In this document: positions 41,917 through 49,668 of the stretch, piece after piece
How the letters are laid out: the number at the start of each line of letters is the position of its first letter
How positions within the stretch are numbered: the stretch's first letter is position 1
NCBI GenBank assembly: GCA_036267355.1
Contig: DATAWG010000002.1
Location: forward strand, 1-62,490
DNA from: Pirellulales bacterium
Lineage (GTDB): Bacteria; Planctomycetota; Planctomycetia; Pirellulales; DATAWG01
Length of the DNA stretch: 62,490 bases
Direction of reading: 5' to 3'
Translations under genes and position numbers: made by a program
Notes under the pieces: generated by a model
The model's database searches: none
Seen by the model: the letters and a program-made list of their open reading frames with translations, nothing else
Told to the model about the DNA's origin: nothing

Positions 41917-43917
41917 ATGCTGCATTTCCGGTCGAGTTTCCGTCGACAAATAATTCTCCTTATCTCGGCAGTCTGCTCGGCGTTTGTCGGCGGTGGCTCG
42001 CCGGCTTTCGGCCAAACCACGTTTACCGGCGATCCGCGACTCGGCACCTGCACGCATTTCGCCCAAGGATGGGACTACCAGAAATTCATGCCGCTGATCG
42101 AAAAGGCCGGGCTCGGATGGATTCGCGACGATGTCGGCTGGGAATCTCTCGAGACACGTGAAAAAGGTAAATACGCCATGCCCGAGCGGACGCTGGCCTG
42201 GATTCGCTCGGCTCACGAACATCATGTGCGTGTGCTGGCGATCCTGAACGGCGGCAATCGGCTGTATGCCGATCGCTACGATCCGGAAGCCTATGCCCGC
42301 TGCGCCGCTTGGATGGCGAAAGGATTTGCCGCCGATATCGATGCCATCGAGATTCTCAACGAACCGAACAATTTTGGTTTCAGCAAGTATTACGGCGGCC
42401 AGCACGACGGGGACGGGAATTCGCCGTGGGTGGCGAAATATGTCGCGCTGATGAACGCCGCGGCCAAGGCCATCAAGGCGGCGAATCCAAAAATGCCCGT
42501 GATCGGTTTCGGCGCCGGAGCTCCGGTCACGTACAAGCAATTGGCTCTCGGCACAGCGGCAATCGGCAACGGGCCCGCGGTCGATGCGATTGCCGACCAT
42601 CCTTATTCGAACCATTCACCTCCGGAATGGGTTCCGGGCCGCGCATCGGACCAGCGTAAGCATTTCGGTTTCGCCACGACCGACGAACAAGGCACATTCG
42701 CGTCGCTGATCCAAGGCTTTCGCGAGCAATCGGCCAAGTTTCACGGGCCGCGCGGCATCTGGCTCACCGAGTGGGGTTTTACCACCTATCAGCCGCTCAC
42801 CGCGGGCCAATTCACCGGATTCACCGAGTCGGCACAGGCCAAATATATTGCGCGGCGGTTTGCCGAAGGCATTGGCTTGGGCGTCGATGCGTCGTTTCTC
42901 TACGACTTTCGCGACGACGGCGGCAATGATCCTGGCAGCGACCACAATGCCGAGGCCCGTTGGGGCCTGGTGCGGGCAGATGGCCAACCGAAGCCATCGT
43001 TTTGGGCCGTGACGAATTTTTCGAAAATCATCGGCGATTATCGCGCCGCCGGCGACGGTGAAGTCGGCGCGGTAAACGTCTTTCCCGCGGCATCCTGGCC
43101 GGAGCAAGCGCCGATCGCCGTGTATCGCATGATCGATCGGCAGCATCGGCCCGCGGCGATGGTCTGGGCAACCGATCGAGCCGACGGCGATTTGCAGCCG
43201 CGCGTGGCCGACGTAGAACTCAACTGGCCGAGCGATATCCGCAACATCGAAGCGGTCGATATGCTCAGCGGCAAGGCGGAGTCGGTGTCGTTTCGCCGGG
43301 CGAGCGGCCGGCTGCTCAAAGACGGGATGACGATTCGCGATTATCCGGTGCTGCTCCGTGAAAAGCCGGCGTCGACAGGCGGCGCGATGGTCGCGGCGTC
43401 CGGCCCGTCGCCGGCGACCGCCGCGCACGAGAATGGTTCGCGAGATTTGAATCTGTTTGAGCCGGGCGTGCATTGGACGTTTTTCAACGGCCAGGAGTTT
43501 CCCGGCGCCACGGGCACCTTTGGCCTCGCCACCGATGGCGGCAAGAAGACCGGCGAGCTCGGCTACGATTTCACCAAGGGGGGCAACTACGTTTCGACCG
43601 AAACGGAAGTTCATGTCGGCGATGCCACGGGCGAGTTGCGTGTCGGAGTGCGGGCCGAGCGAGCGCTGCGTCTTTCGGTCCGGCTGATCGACCGCAGCGG
43701 CCAATGCCATCAGTTCGCCGAGGCGTATTCGGGAAGTGGTGCGTGGGAAACGATCCGCATCGCTCTCGATCGTCCGGCGGCCGAACATTGGGGAGGCGCG
43801 AACGACGGCAAGATTCATTTCCCGATCGAAAAAATCTGCCTTTGCGTCAATAAACCGGCCGGCAAGAACGTTCGCGGCAAAGCCGAATTCGCGGATCTGA
43901 CCGCGCTCGGCAAATAA
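41917..43917 (+). CDS. Secreted TIM-barrel glycoside hydrolase with C-terminal beta domain, 666 aa
   Basis: Signal peptide covers about 1-32 (IILLISAVCSAFVGGGSPAF, ending GQ). The barrel begins RLGTCTHFAQGWDYQKFMPL. IDAIEILNEPNNFGFSKYYG near 145 holds the predicted acid/base Glu. GIWLTEWGFTTYQPL near 285 holds the predicted nucleophile. After about 440 there is a beta-rich segment (VYRMIDRQHRPAAMVWAT), then a carbohydrate-binding-like sandwich to the end (WTFFNGQEFPGATGTFGLAT). AGGA lies 8 nt before the ATG at 41917. A longer frame from 41641 runs antisense into the divergent glycosidase and is rejected. Substrate unknown. Confidence 0.87.
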   Translation: MLHFRSSFRRQIILLISAVCSAFVGGGSPAFGQTTFTGDPRLGTCTHFAQGWDYQKFMPLIEKAGLGWIRDDVGWESLETREKGKYAMPERTLAWIRSAHEHHVRVLAILNGGNRLYADRYDPEAYARCAAWMAKGFAADIDAIEILNEPNNFGFSKYYGGQHDGDGNSPWVAKYVALMNAAAKAIKAANPKMPVIGFGAGAPVTYKQLALGTAAIGNGPAVDAIADHPYSNHSPPEWVPGRASDQRKHFGFATTDEQGTFASLIQGFREQSAKFHGPRGIWLTEWGFTTYQPLTAGQFTGFTESAQAKYIARRFAEGIGLGVDASFLYDFRDDGGNDPGSDHNAEARWGLVRADGQPKPSFWAVTNFSKIIGDYRAAGDGEVGAVNVFPAASWPEQAPIAVYRMIDRQHRPAAMVWATDRADGDLQPRVADVELNWPSDIRNIEAVDMLSGKAESVSFRRASGRLLKDGMTIRDYPVLLREKPASTGGAMVAASGPSPATAAHENGSRDLNLFEPGVHWTFFNGQEFPGATGTFGLATDGGKKTGELGYDFTKGGNYVSTETEVHVGDATGELRVGVRAERALRLSVRLIDRSGQCHQFAEAYSGSGAWETIRIALDRPAAEHWGGANDGKIHFPIEKICLCVNKPAGKNVRGKAEFADLTALGK

Positions 43918-44156
43918 GCGGCCTGCGGCAAGCGAAATGCATGGCTAGGGCCTGACGGGCCGCATGGCGTGCCTGCGGTTCACGGGCGGCGGCGAGCCGC
44001 AATAACAGTGCAACCAACGGTCAGACAAAAACTTCGGATGACGCGCGTCGCCAATGCATCGGGGTCCGTGCGGCATGCGAGATTGAAAAGTTTACCGAAC
44101 ACGTAGGTCAGACTTTCCAGTCTGACGGGAACAAAATATCGAGGACGACGCGAATT
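43918..44156. repeat. Gap with a half GGTCAG hairpin
   Basis: 44103-44126 reads GTAGGTCAGACTTTCCAGTC then TGAC, the left part of the hairpin family seen at 14042, 20047 and 21014. The remainder of the gap shows no gene. Confidence 0.65.
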
Positions 44157-44270
44157 GTGAACGGCCCTTTCAGGGCCGGGAAAACCGTTGCACCCCATTC
44201 CCAGGGCTACGCCGCTCGCGCGGCTGCGCCCTGGGCTGACGGAACGAGCCTTTCAGGCTCGGACGCGGCA
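44157..44270. repeat. Partial copy of the 259-bp repeat
   Basis: GAACGGCCCTTTCAGGGCCG, then CCCAGGGCTACGCCGCTCGC and GGAACGAGCCTTTCAGGCTC match the second half of the repeat at 8-522. It lies immediately before a GC-rich tandem array. Confidence 0.8.
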
Positions 44271-44399
44271 CAGAACGGCGGCGCCGCGCGGTGTCGCACC
44301 AAAACAGCGACGCCCTGCGGCGCCGCACCAAACAGCGGCGCCGCGCGGCGCGCACCAAAGCAGCGGCGCCATGCGGCGCCGCAACGAACCGGCGGCGGG
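44271..44399. repeat. GC-rich tandem array, about four 28-30-bp units
   Basis: Imperfect units of the form CAGCGGCGCCGCGCGGCGC followed by GCACCAAA run up to 24 bp before the nuclease start codon. Units differ at several positions. The internal GGCGCC/GCGCGC palindromes would form strong hairpins. Confidence 0.85.
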
Positions 44400-44423
44400 C
44401 AGCAAACGTCGGGAGCGGTCGGC

Positions 44424-45281
44424 ATGGAATTGCCGCATCGCACATGCGCTATGGCGGACTGGACGCCAGACTCGATCGTCGCGGCCGTACGAATCTCGGC
44501 AGCCAACGCCGGAGGGGCCGTTTCTCGCGCTGAATTCGTCGCGAACTCCGGCATCTGCGAATACCAAATCTATCGGTTGTTTCCGGGCGGTTGGTCCGAA
44601 GTGTTGCGCTTGGCGGGCGTCGAACGGCATCCGCACGACAAGGATCCGCTCAGCGACGAAGCGCTCTTGGAAGAATTCCATCGGGTCGCGAATGACTTGG
44701 GCGCGATTCCGACCTGGCAACGCTTCGATTCGTTGGCGTCGATTTCCGCCGGCACGGTTCGCAAGCGATTTCATGGCTTGCGGGGAACATTGGAAGCCTA
44801 CCGATCGTGGCTTGCGAAGAATCATCCGGAGTCGCCCCTGATGAATACCCTCGTTCTAAGAATGCAACGGCCGTCGCATCCGGCGACGTTGAGCCTCCGC
44901 CCCGGCTTGGCCCGGCAAACGTGGACGAAACGCGAAGGAATGGAATATGGCAAACCGCTCGACTTTCGCGGTCTGCGCCACGCGCCGATCAACGAACAGG
45001 GCGTCGTGTATTTGTTCGGCATCGTGAGCTACGAGCTCGGGTTGATCGTGGAAGCGATTCAATCCGGCTTTCCCGATTGCGAAGCAAAACGGTGTATCGA
45101 TCCGAATCAAGACCGCTGGCAACGCGTGCGGATCGAATTCGAATTCCGCAGCCGTAACTTTCGCGATCACGGGCACGACGCCGCGCAATGCGATTTGATC
45201 GTGTGCTGGGAACACGATTGGCCGGATTGCCCGATCGAGGTCGTCGAATTGCGGAGCGTGATCGGCCAATTGCACGGCTAA
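44424..45281 (+). CDS. Predicted nuclease with HEAR-like DNA-binding repeats, 285 aa
   Basis: Two helical repeats (about 10-65 and 70-125) resemble homing-endonuclease-associated repeats: GGAVSRAEFVANSGICEYQI then LFPGGWSEVLRLAGV, and LLEEFHRVANDLGAIPTWQR then GLRGTLEAYRSWL. The C-terminal half (about 160-285) starts YGKPLDFRGLRHAPINEQGV and contains CDLIVCWEHDWPDCPIEVVE. Its D...(E)VxE spacing suggests a PD-(D/E)XK nuclease. Role unknown; free-standing members occur in many bacteria. GGGAG lies 8 nt before the ATG at 44424, and MADW at 44451 is an alternative. The frame continues upstream through repeats to 44157, which is not believed. It is probably a single-gene unit. Confidence 0.75.
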   Translation: MELPHRTCAMADWTPDSIVAAVRISAANAGGAVSRAEFVANSGICEYQIYRLFPGGWSEVLRLAGVERHPHDKDPLSDEALLEEFHRVANDLGAIPTWQRFDSLASISAGTVRKRFHGLRGTLEAYRSWLAKNHPESPLMNTLVLRMQRPSHPATLSLRPGLARQTWTKREGMEYGKPLDFRGLRHAPINEQGVVYLFGIVSYELGLIVEAIQSGFPDCEAKRCIDPNQDRWQRVRIEFEFRSRNFRDHGHDAAQCDLIVCWEHDWPDCPIEVVELRSVIGQLHG

Positions 45282-45412
45282 ATGCCGCGGTGCATAATGG
45301 CCCCGCCGTGGGGCGCATGGCAACGCCGGCCGGCGTTTGCCGCGCTCGCATCGGTAGGTGCCTGAGTTCCCGTCCAACCCGCCATTCCCATCCCCCGCAG
45401 CAAGAGCCTCCC

Positions 45413-46675
45413 ATGCAAACGCCCGCCAGCGATCCATCACCGCGATTGCTCAGAAGCATCCTCCGGCGCACCTCGTTGCGATGCGCGGTCGCGCTGATCG
45501 CGATTGTCGGCGCCGCCGCGACCGCTTCAGCGCAGTCGGCTCCGCCCGGCAGTTCGAAAGAGATCGTGCAGAGCCTTCAGCCGTTCGTCGAAGCCGAGTC
45601 GCTCGCCGGCGCAGTAGCGCTCGTGGCGTCGAAAGACAACGTGCTTAGCCTCGATGCGGTGGGGTATGCCGATGTCGCCGCCAAGAAACCGATGCAAACG
45701 AACGATCTGTTTTGGATTGCCTCGATGTCGAAAGCGATGACCGCCTCGGCATTGATGATGCTCGTCGACGAAGGCAAGGTGCATGTCGACGATCCGGTGG
45801 AAAAGTATTTGCCCGATTTTCATGGGCAAATGGTCGTCGCCGAGCAGGACCCAGACCACGAACTGCTCAAAAAGGCGGTGCATCCGATCACGGTGAAAAA
45901 TGTGCTGACGCACACCAGCGGCCTGCCCTTCATGTCGCGCGCCGAACACAAAATCGATCAGCTCACGCTCCACGAGGCCGCGATCAGCTACGCCCTGACG
46001 TCGCTCCGATTCCAACCCGATAGCAAATGGGACTATTCGAACGCGGGCATCAACACTGCGGGCCGAATCGTCGAGGTGGTGAGCGGAATGCCCTATGAAG
46101 AATTCATGGACAAACGGCTCTTCCAGCCGCTGGGAATGAAAGACACGACATTCTGGCCGAATGAAGAACAGCTCTCGCGGCTAGCAAAATCCTACAAGGC
46201 CGGTCCGCACAAGAAGGGCCTTGTGGAAACCGACATTTCGCAACTCTCCTATCCGCTGAGCGATCGCCATCGCGGGCCGTCGCCGGCCGGAGGACTATTT
46301 TCCACGGCCACGGATGTTTCCCTCTTTTGCCGCATGCTTCTCGGGGGCGGAACATTCGACGGCAAGCGATATTTATCCGAAGCGTCGGTGCGGCAGATGA
46401 CCTCGACGCAAGACGACGATCTGCAAAGCCACGGCCACGGCGAAAACGGCTATGGCTTCGGCCTCTCGACCACGCGAAAAATGCACGGTCCGCAGGATCC
46501 GCCGATCGTCGGCCCGTTCGGCCATGGCGGCGCCTACGCGACCGACATGTGGATTGATCCCGAGCAAGGGCTCGTGACCGTGTTCATGGTCCAATCCGCC
46601 GGCTTTCCTGGCAACGGCGGCCAGGCATTGCCGAGCTTCAAGCAAGCTGCGTTCAAGACGTTCGGAAAGAAATAA
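45413..46675 (+). CDS. Secreted serine beta-lactamase-like hydrolase (class C fold), 420 aa
   Basis: Signal peptide covers about 15-41 (SLRCAVALIAIVGAAATASA). The SxxK motif is Ser104-Met-Ser-Lys107 (IASMSKAMTASALM). The YxN motif is in WDYSNAGINTAG near 203. The third box is FGHGGAYATDMW near 375. LTHTSGLPF near 165 is the usual loop. This family includes esterases, D-aminopeptidases and penicillin-binding proteins, so antibiotic hydrolysis should not be assumed. The ATG at 45413 follows CCTCCC rather than a Shine-Dalgarno sequence. The following 540 bp hold a nested repeat. Confidence 0.93.
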   Translation: MQTPASDPSPRLLRSILRRTSLRCAVALIAIVGAAATASAQSAPPGSSKEIVQSLQPFVEAESLAGAVALVASKDNVLSLDAVGYADVAAKKPMQTNDLFWIASMSKAMTASALMMLVDEGKVHVDDPVEKYLPDFHGQMVVAEQDPDHELLKKAVHPITVKNVLTHTSGLPFMSRAEHKIDQLTLHEAAISYALTSLRFQPDSKWDYSNAGINTAGRIVEVVSGMPYEEFMDKRLFQPLGMKDTTFWPNEEQLSRLAKSYKAGPHKKGLVETDISQLSYPLSDRHRGPSPAGGLFSTATDVSLFCRMLLGGGTFDGKRYLSEASVRQMTSTQDDDLQSHGHGENGYGFGLSTTRKMHGPQDPPIVGPFGHGGAYATDMWIDPEQGLVTVFMVQSAGFPGNGGQALPSFKQAAFKTFGKK

Positions 46676-46710
46676 GGCGAGCCCGAACAGCACCGTGTTG
46701 CGCAGCCGCA

Positions 46711-46925
46711 ATCAACTAGCAGGCATACTCCGGATGCCGTCTGCGCTGCTCGGTGGGCAATCCTCAGTTGAGGGCGGAGACGGCACACGGAAAGCTTGTG
46801 AAAGAACGGCGGACTGGCTCCGAACTCGCTCGCTGAAACACCGGCAAAACCGGTCGGCATGAGGTGCCCGTCCGGCGTGAGGTGCCCGTCCCCATTCTTT
46901 CATATCCTCGGAGCGTGCCTGCTGC
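46711..46925. repeat. Composite nested palindrome, copy 1
   Basis: An outer palindrome (TAGCAGGCATACTCCGGATG on the left, GCGTGCCTGCTGCG on the right) is interrupted at 46792-46908 by an inner element that starts AAGCTTGTGAAAGAACGGC and ends CCCCATTCTTTCATATCC. The inner part holds an internal duplication of GAGGTGCCCGTCC. The inner element is the inverse of the one at 51707-51803 and sits at the same point of the outer palindrome. Confidence 0.85.
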
Positions 46926-46949
46926 GTTGGACCGTTTCCTCGGGGCGCA

Positions 46950-46997
46950 ATAAAAAAGATCATGGTAGGCCGATCCATCGGACTTACCATGATCTTT
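46950..46997 (-). terminator. Strong hairpin with T-tract, minus strand
   Basis: AAAGATCATGGTAGGCCGAT at 46955 pairs with ATCGGACTTACCATGATCTT (with a final T to 46997), about 20 bp with one bulge and a 2-nt loop. On the minus strand it is followed by TTTTTTATT, a classic rho-independent shape. It lies about 215 nt downstream of the secreted-protein gene at 47214-47624, whose transcript it probably ends. Confidence 0.7.
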
Positions 46998-47213
46998 ATC
47001 CTGAAACAGGGTCGCTTAGCTAGCGTGTGCTTCCCTGTCCTCCCAACATCCATGTACTGGTTTTATCGGCAGCGCCGCGCGAAGGCTTGAATCCGGATTT
47101 GAGGAAAAATCGGATTGCGGCCTGCACTCGTTGCCGCTTTGTCCCATTTTCCGGCACGAATCCGATTGACGGGGCGCGAATCTCATGTTGGATTTTGCCC
47201 GCCCGAGCGCCCA

Positions 47214-47624
47214 TCAATTTGCCGTTTCTAATGGCAAGAAGCTTTTGCCCCGCAGCCAATCGACATCTTCGTGATCCGATGGCATGGATGCCACGCCAGC
47301 GGCGGGAGCGGAATCGCGCTCGATTGGATCATTTCGCGCGCCGTTGCTTTGCGGCACATTCGGCGGCGGCACGACGGTCGGTGGGCTTGGGGGCACGCCG
47401 AATTTCCAATCCCCGCTCGGACGAGTGACGCCGTGGCGGATGTACCACCCCTGCGGCTGCCATGAATGAAACCGGACCGGCGGGAACTCGGGATACCCCA
47501 GCGGACGATAACCCAGCTCCATGCCGTTGTTAAAATTCGTGAACAACTCGACAGCTCTGGCGGCGGACGCCCAGCAAGCCACGCTCACGCCGATGCCCAG
47601 CAGCAGAGCGATTTTTTTTACCAT
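47214..47624 (-). CDS. Small secreted proline-rich protein, 136 aa
   Basis: Signal peptide MVKKIALLLGIGVSVACWAS with AARA, cleavage expected near residue 24. The mature part starts VELFTNFNNGMELGYRPLGY, with PPVRFHSWQPQGWYIRHGVT near 50-70. It is then Pro-rich (PPSPPTVVPPPNVPQSNG) and ends in an acidic Asp/Glu/Trp segment. No domain is recognised. AGGA lies about 8 nt before the ATG at 47624. An upstream extension to 47759 is not credible, as the signal peptide would be internal. Confidence 0.75.
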   Translation of the reverse strand: MVKKIALLLGIGVSVACWASAARAVELFTNFNNGMELGYRPLGYPEFPPVRFHSWQPQGWYIRHGVTRPSGDWKFGVPPSPPTVVPPPNVPQSNGARNDPIERDSAPAAGVASMPSDHEDVDWLRGKSFLPLETAN

Positions 47625-48030
47625 TGCCGAAGTCCTTTGCCAAAGCGTTTTGCCGAGAGCGTTCAAACGGGTTCTCACGGTCGGATTCGCTCGATCAAAT
47701 TTGCTCTGCCGAAGCGTCGCCTCGGGGGTTAACCGAGGTTGGTGGAAACATGGGTCCACATTTCTCGCAGGTTGATTACTGCGGCGGGCCCCGAGGTCGA
47801 TCGCGTCTGGCTCCGCACACGTCGCACGATGTTGCGTCTGGTAAACATTGCCTCCGATTTACCGTAGAGTCAACGCAACCGTTGGATTTTTGCCATAATA
47901 CCCCGCTCACGCCGGCGGAATAAACCGCTTAGGCACGAAGACAGGAAACCACGGAAGACACGGATTAACACGGATAAGAAGAAGCGACAGGTCAGGCATG
48001 GCCATCGATCGGCGTAGTAGGCACATTCCA
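47625..48030. other. Intergenic, divergent or empty
   Basis: About 400 bp. It carries the leader of the minus-strand gene at 47624, then sequence with no gene or clear repeat until the array at 48031. GGCGTAGTAGGCACATTCC at 48011 is a degenerate arm of the outer palindrome. Confidence 0.45.
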
Positions 48031-48520
48031 TCGTGGTCGAAACGCTCGAATAGGATGGTGGAACCCGTTTCAAGTGGCCGACGGCATACGGAGTATGTCT
48101 GCTACGTAGTAGGCACACTCCGTGTGCCGGCGGCGATGCCGATTCGCTCACCCTCGCAATCCGACACCGCTAAAACCCTGCTCCCAACCAGGCGCATCGC
48201 TGATTCTTGTTCGTGGTCGAAACGCTCGAAGAGGATGAGGATGGTGGCACCCGTTTCAAGTGGCCGACGGCATACGGAGTATGCCTGCTACGTAGTAGGC
48301 ACACTCCGTGTGCCGGCGGCGATGCCGATTCGCTCACCCTCGCAATCCGACACCGCTAAAACCCTGCTCCTTCAACCAGGCGCATCGCTGATTCTTGTTC
48401 GTGGGCGAAACGCTCGAAGAGGATGAGGATGGTGGAACCCGTTTCAAGTGGCCGACGGCATACGGAGTATGCCTGCTACGTAGTAGGCACACTCCGTGTG
48501 CCGGCGGCGATGCCGATTTG
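48031..48520. repeat. Three tandem 180-188-bp units with head-to-head palindromes
   Basis: Units start TCGTGG(T/G)CGAAACGCTCGA at 48031, 48211 and 48399; the last is truncated. Each holds GACGGCATACGGAGTATG then CTGCTACGTAGTAGGCACAC and TCCGTGTGCCGGC, the arms of the GTAGCAGGCACAC family joined without a loop. Between palindromes is CACCCTCGCAATCCGACACC then GCTAAAACCCTGCTCC. The array is not a CRISPR: units are about 180 bp and have no variable spacers. Confidence 0.9.
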
Positions 48521-48560
48521 TCATCCGCGGTTTCCATTTTTCGTTTGAAGTGGTTGTGCA

Positions 48561-49535
48561 ATGCCCATGCCGGATAGCGATGTGAGGTTGCATTTGGGGC
48601 TTGTTGCGGCGATTGCCGTGGTAGCCGCGGCGGCGCTTGCGCGATTGTATTCTTCAGCGCGGGGAACGACATTGCTGGCCGTTTGGATGTGGTCGCTGAT
48701 CGCGATGCTCGTCGTGGTTGGGACGGAGATGGCGATCCTGACCGGGATCGTCAACGGCGGCGGCGAGGGAATTGCCGCGATTCGGTTTGCGGCGGCGGCG
48801 GCGACATTTTGCCCGATTGTCGCGCTTTTGGGAGCCAAGCGGCCGCAGGATCGGGCGTGGCAACTGATCGTGTCCTCGTTTTGGGTGATTCTCGCGCTGC
48901 CAGCCGCGCAGGCGTTGCTCTTGCGCCCGGGGCAGGCGTTTGTGGTCCACCCGATCTGGTCGTGGTTCCTGGTCGTGCTGATCGTCGTCGGAGCGTCGAA
49001 TTATTTGCCGACTCGCAATGCGATCGCCGCGCTGTTGGCGGCCGCCGGACAAGCCGTGCTGGTCTGGCACGAATTGCCGTGGGGCAGCGGGCCGGTTCAA
49101 AACGCCGCCAATGATTGGATGCCGATTGTCGGCGCGGCGCTATTGGCAGCGGCAGTTGGAATTGCCGCGCTCACTTGGCTGCGGCGATCGCGACGAGAAG
49201 CCGCATCCCATGTCGCGCTCGAGCGGCTGTGGAGCGATTTCTGCGATCAATTCGGCGTCGTGTGGGGGCTGCGCGTTGCCGAACGCGTCAATGTCGCCGC
49301 GGCGCAGAACCATTGGAACGTGCGATTGGCATGGCATGGCGTCACGCGAGACCACGTCTTGCCCCTCACCCCTAATCCTTCTCCCACGAAGGGGAGAGGG
49401 AAGCCGCCGGTTGCGGCACCCCCTTCGCCGAGCGCCGCCGAAATCGAGAATTTGCAGCAATCGCTGCTGCCGCTGGTGCGCCGCTTCGTGTCGAAGGAAT
49501 GGATCGACCGCCGCCTCGGCGAGAAGCCGAGCTAA
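48561..49535 (+). CDS. Multi-pass membrane protein, 324 aa, with in-frame repeat
   Basis: Six or seven hydrophobic segments between residues 10 and 215 (LHLGLVAAIAVVAAAALARL, LAVWMWSLIAMLVVVG, WQLIVSSFWVILALPAAQAL, WSWFLVVLIVVGASNYL and others). A cytoplasmic tail follows with LERLWSDFCDQFGVVWGLRV, AERVN and WNVRLAWHGV. The function is not recognised. Between HGVTRDHV and SAAEIENLQQSLLPLVRRFV is an insertion, LPLTPNPSPTKGRGKPPVA, encoded by a widespread CCCTCACCCC...GAAGGGGAGAGGG repeat. The ATG at 48561 is a reasonable start (VRLHLGL follows after six residues). The preceding repeat array supplies its leader. Confidence 0.75.
   Translation: MPMPDSDVRLHLGLVAAIAVVAAAALARLYSSARGTTLLAVWMWSLIAMLVVVGTEMAILTGIVNGGGEGIAAIRFAAAAATFCPIVALLGAKRPQDRAWQLIVSSFWVILALPAAQALLLRPGQAFVVHPIWSWFLVVLIVVGASNYLPTRNAIAALLAAAGQAVLVWHELPWGSGPVQNAANDWMPIVGAALLAAAVGIAALTWLRRSRREAASHVALERLWSDFCDQFGVVWGLRVAERVNVAAAQNHWNVRLAWHGVTRDHVLPLTPNPSPTKGRGKPPVAAPPSPSAAEIENLQQSLLPLVRRFVSKEWIDRRLGEKPS
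49358..49403 (+). repeat. CCCCTCACCCCTAATCC palindrome inside a gene
   Basis: CCCCTCACCCCTAATCCTTC then TCCCACGAAGGGGAGAGGG, a short palindromic repeat found in many unrelated bacterial genomes. Here it is in frame within the membrane protein gene. The CT-rich tract before ilvD (9607) is a degenerate relative. Confidence 0.75.
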
Positions 49536-49571
49536 CTGTCCTGCGCGCGAAACGAATGGAGACCAGAGAGG

Positions 49572-49630
49572 CAGCCCGCAGCGCTCGCACAGCAATCCAG
49601 CGATTCGTCTTTGCCAGCGCTGCGGGCTCC
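49572..49630. repeat. AGCCCGCAGCGCTCGC palindromic repeat
   Basis: CAGCCCGCAGCGCTCGCACA and GCCAGCGCTGCGGGCTCC form inverted arms in the short gap between convergent genes at 49535 and 49669. Confidence 0.75.
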
Positions 49631-49668
49631 TGAAGCGACAGGCCGCAGCGCGACGGAGCGTTGCGTGT

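Noticed and set aside
44157-44423. In-frame N-terminal extension of the nuclease candidate
   Set aside because: It consists of a partial 259-bp repeat and a GC-rich array. A Shine-Dalgarno site precedes the ATG at 44424.
45413-46675. Calling the class C-like hydrolase an antibiotic-resistance beta-lactamase
   Set aside because: SxxK/YxN/HGG motifs are shared by esterases and peptidases, and nothing here points to antibiotic hydrolysis.
47020-47259. Minus-strand frame of 79 codons ending near the terminator hairpin
   Set aside because: No start signal, it overlaps the end of a better gene and has no protein-like pattern.
48031-48520. Possible CRISPR array
   Set aside because: Units are 180-188 bp with no variable spacers and no cas gene is near.
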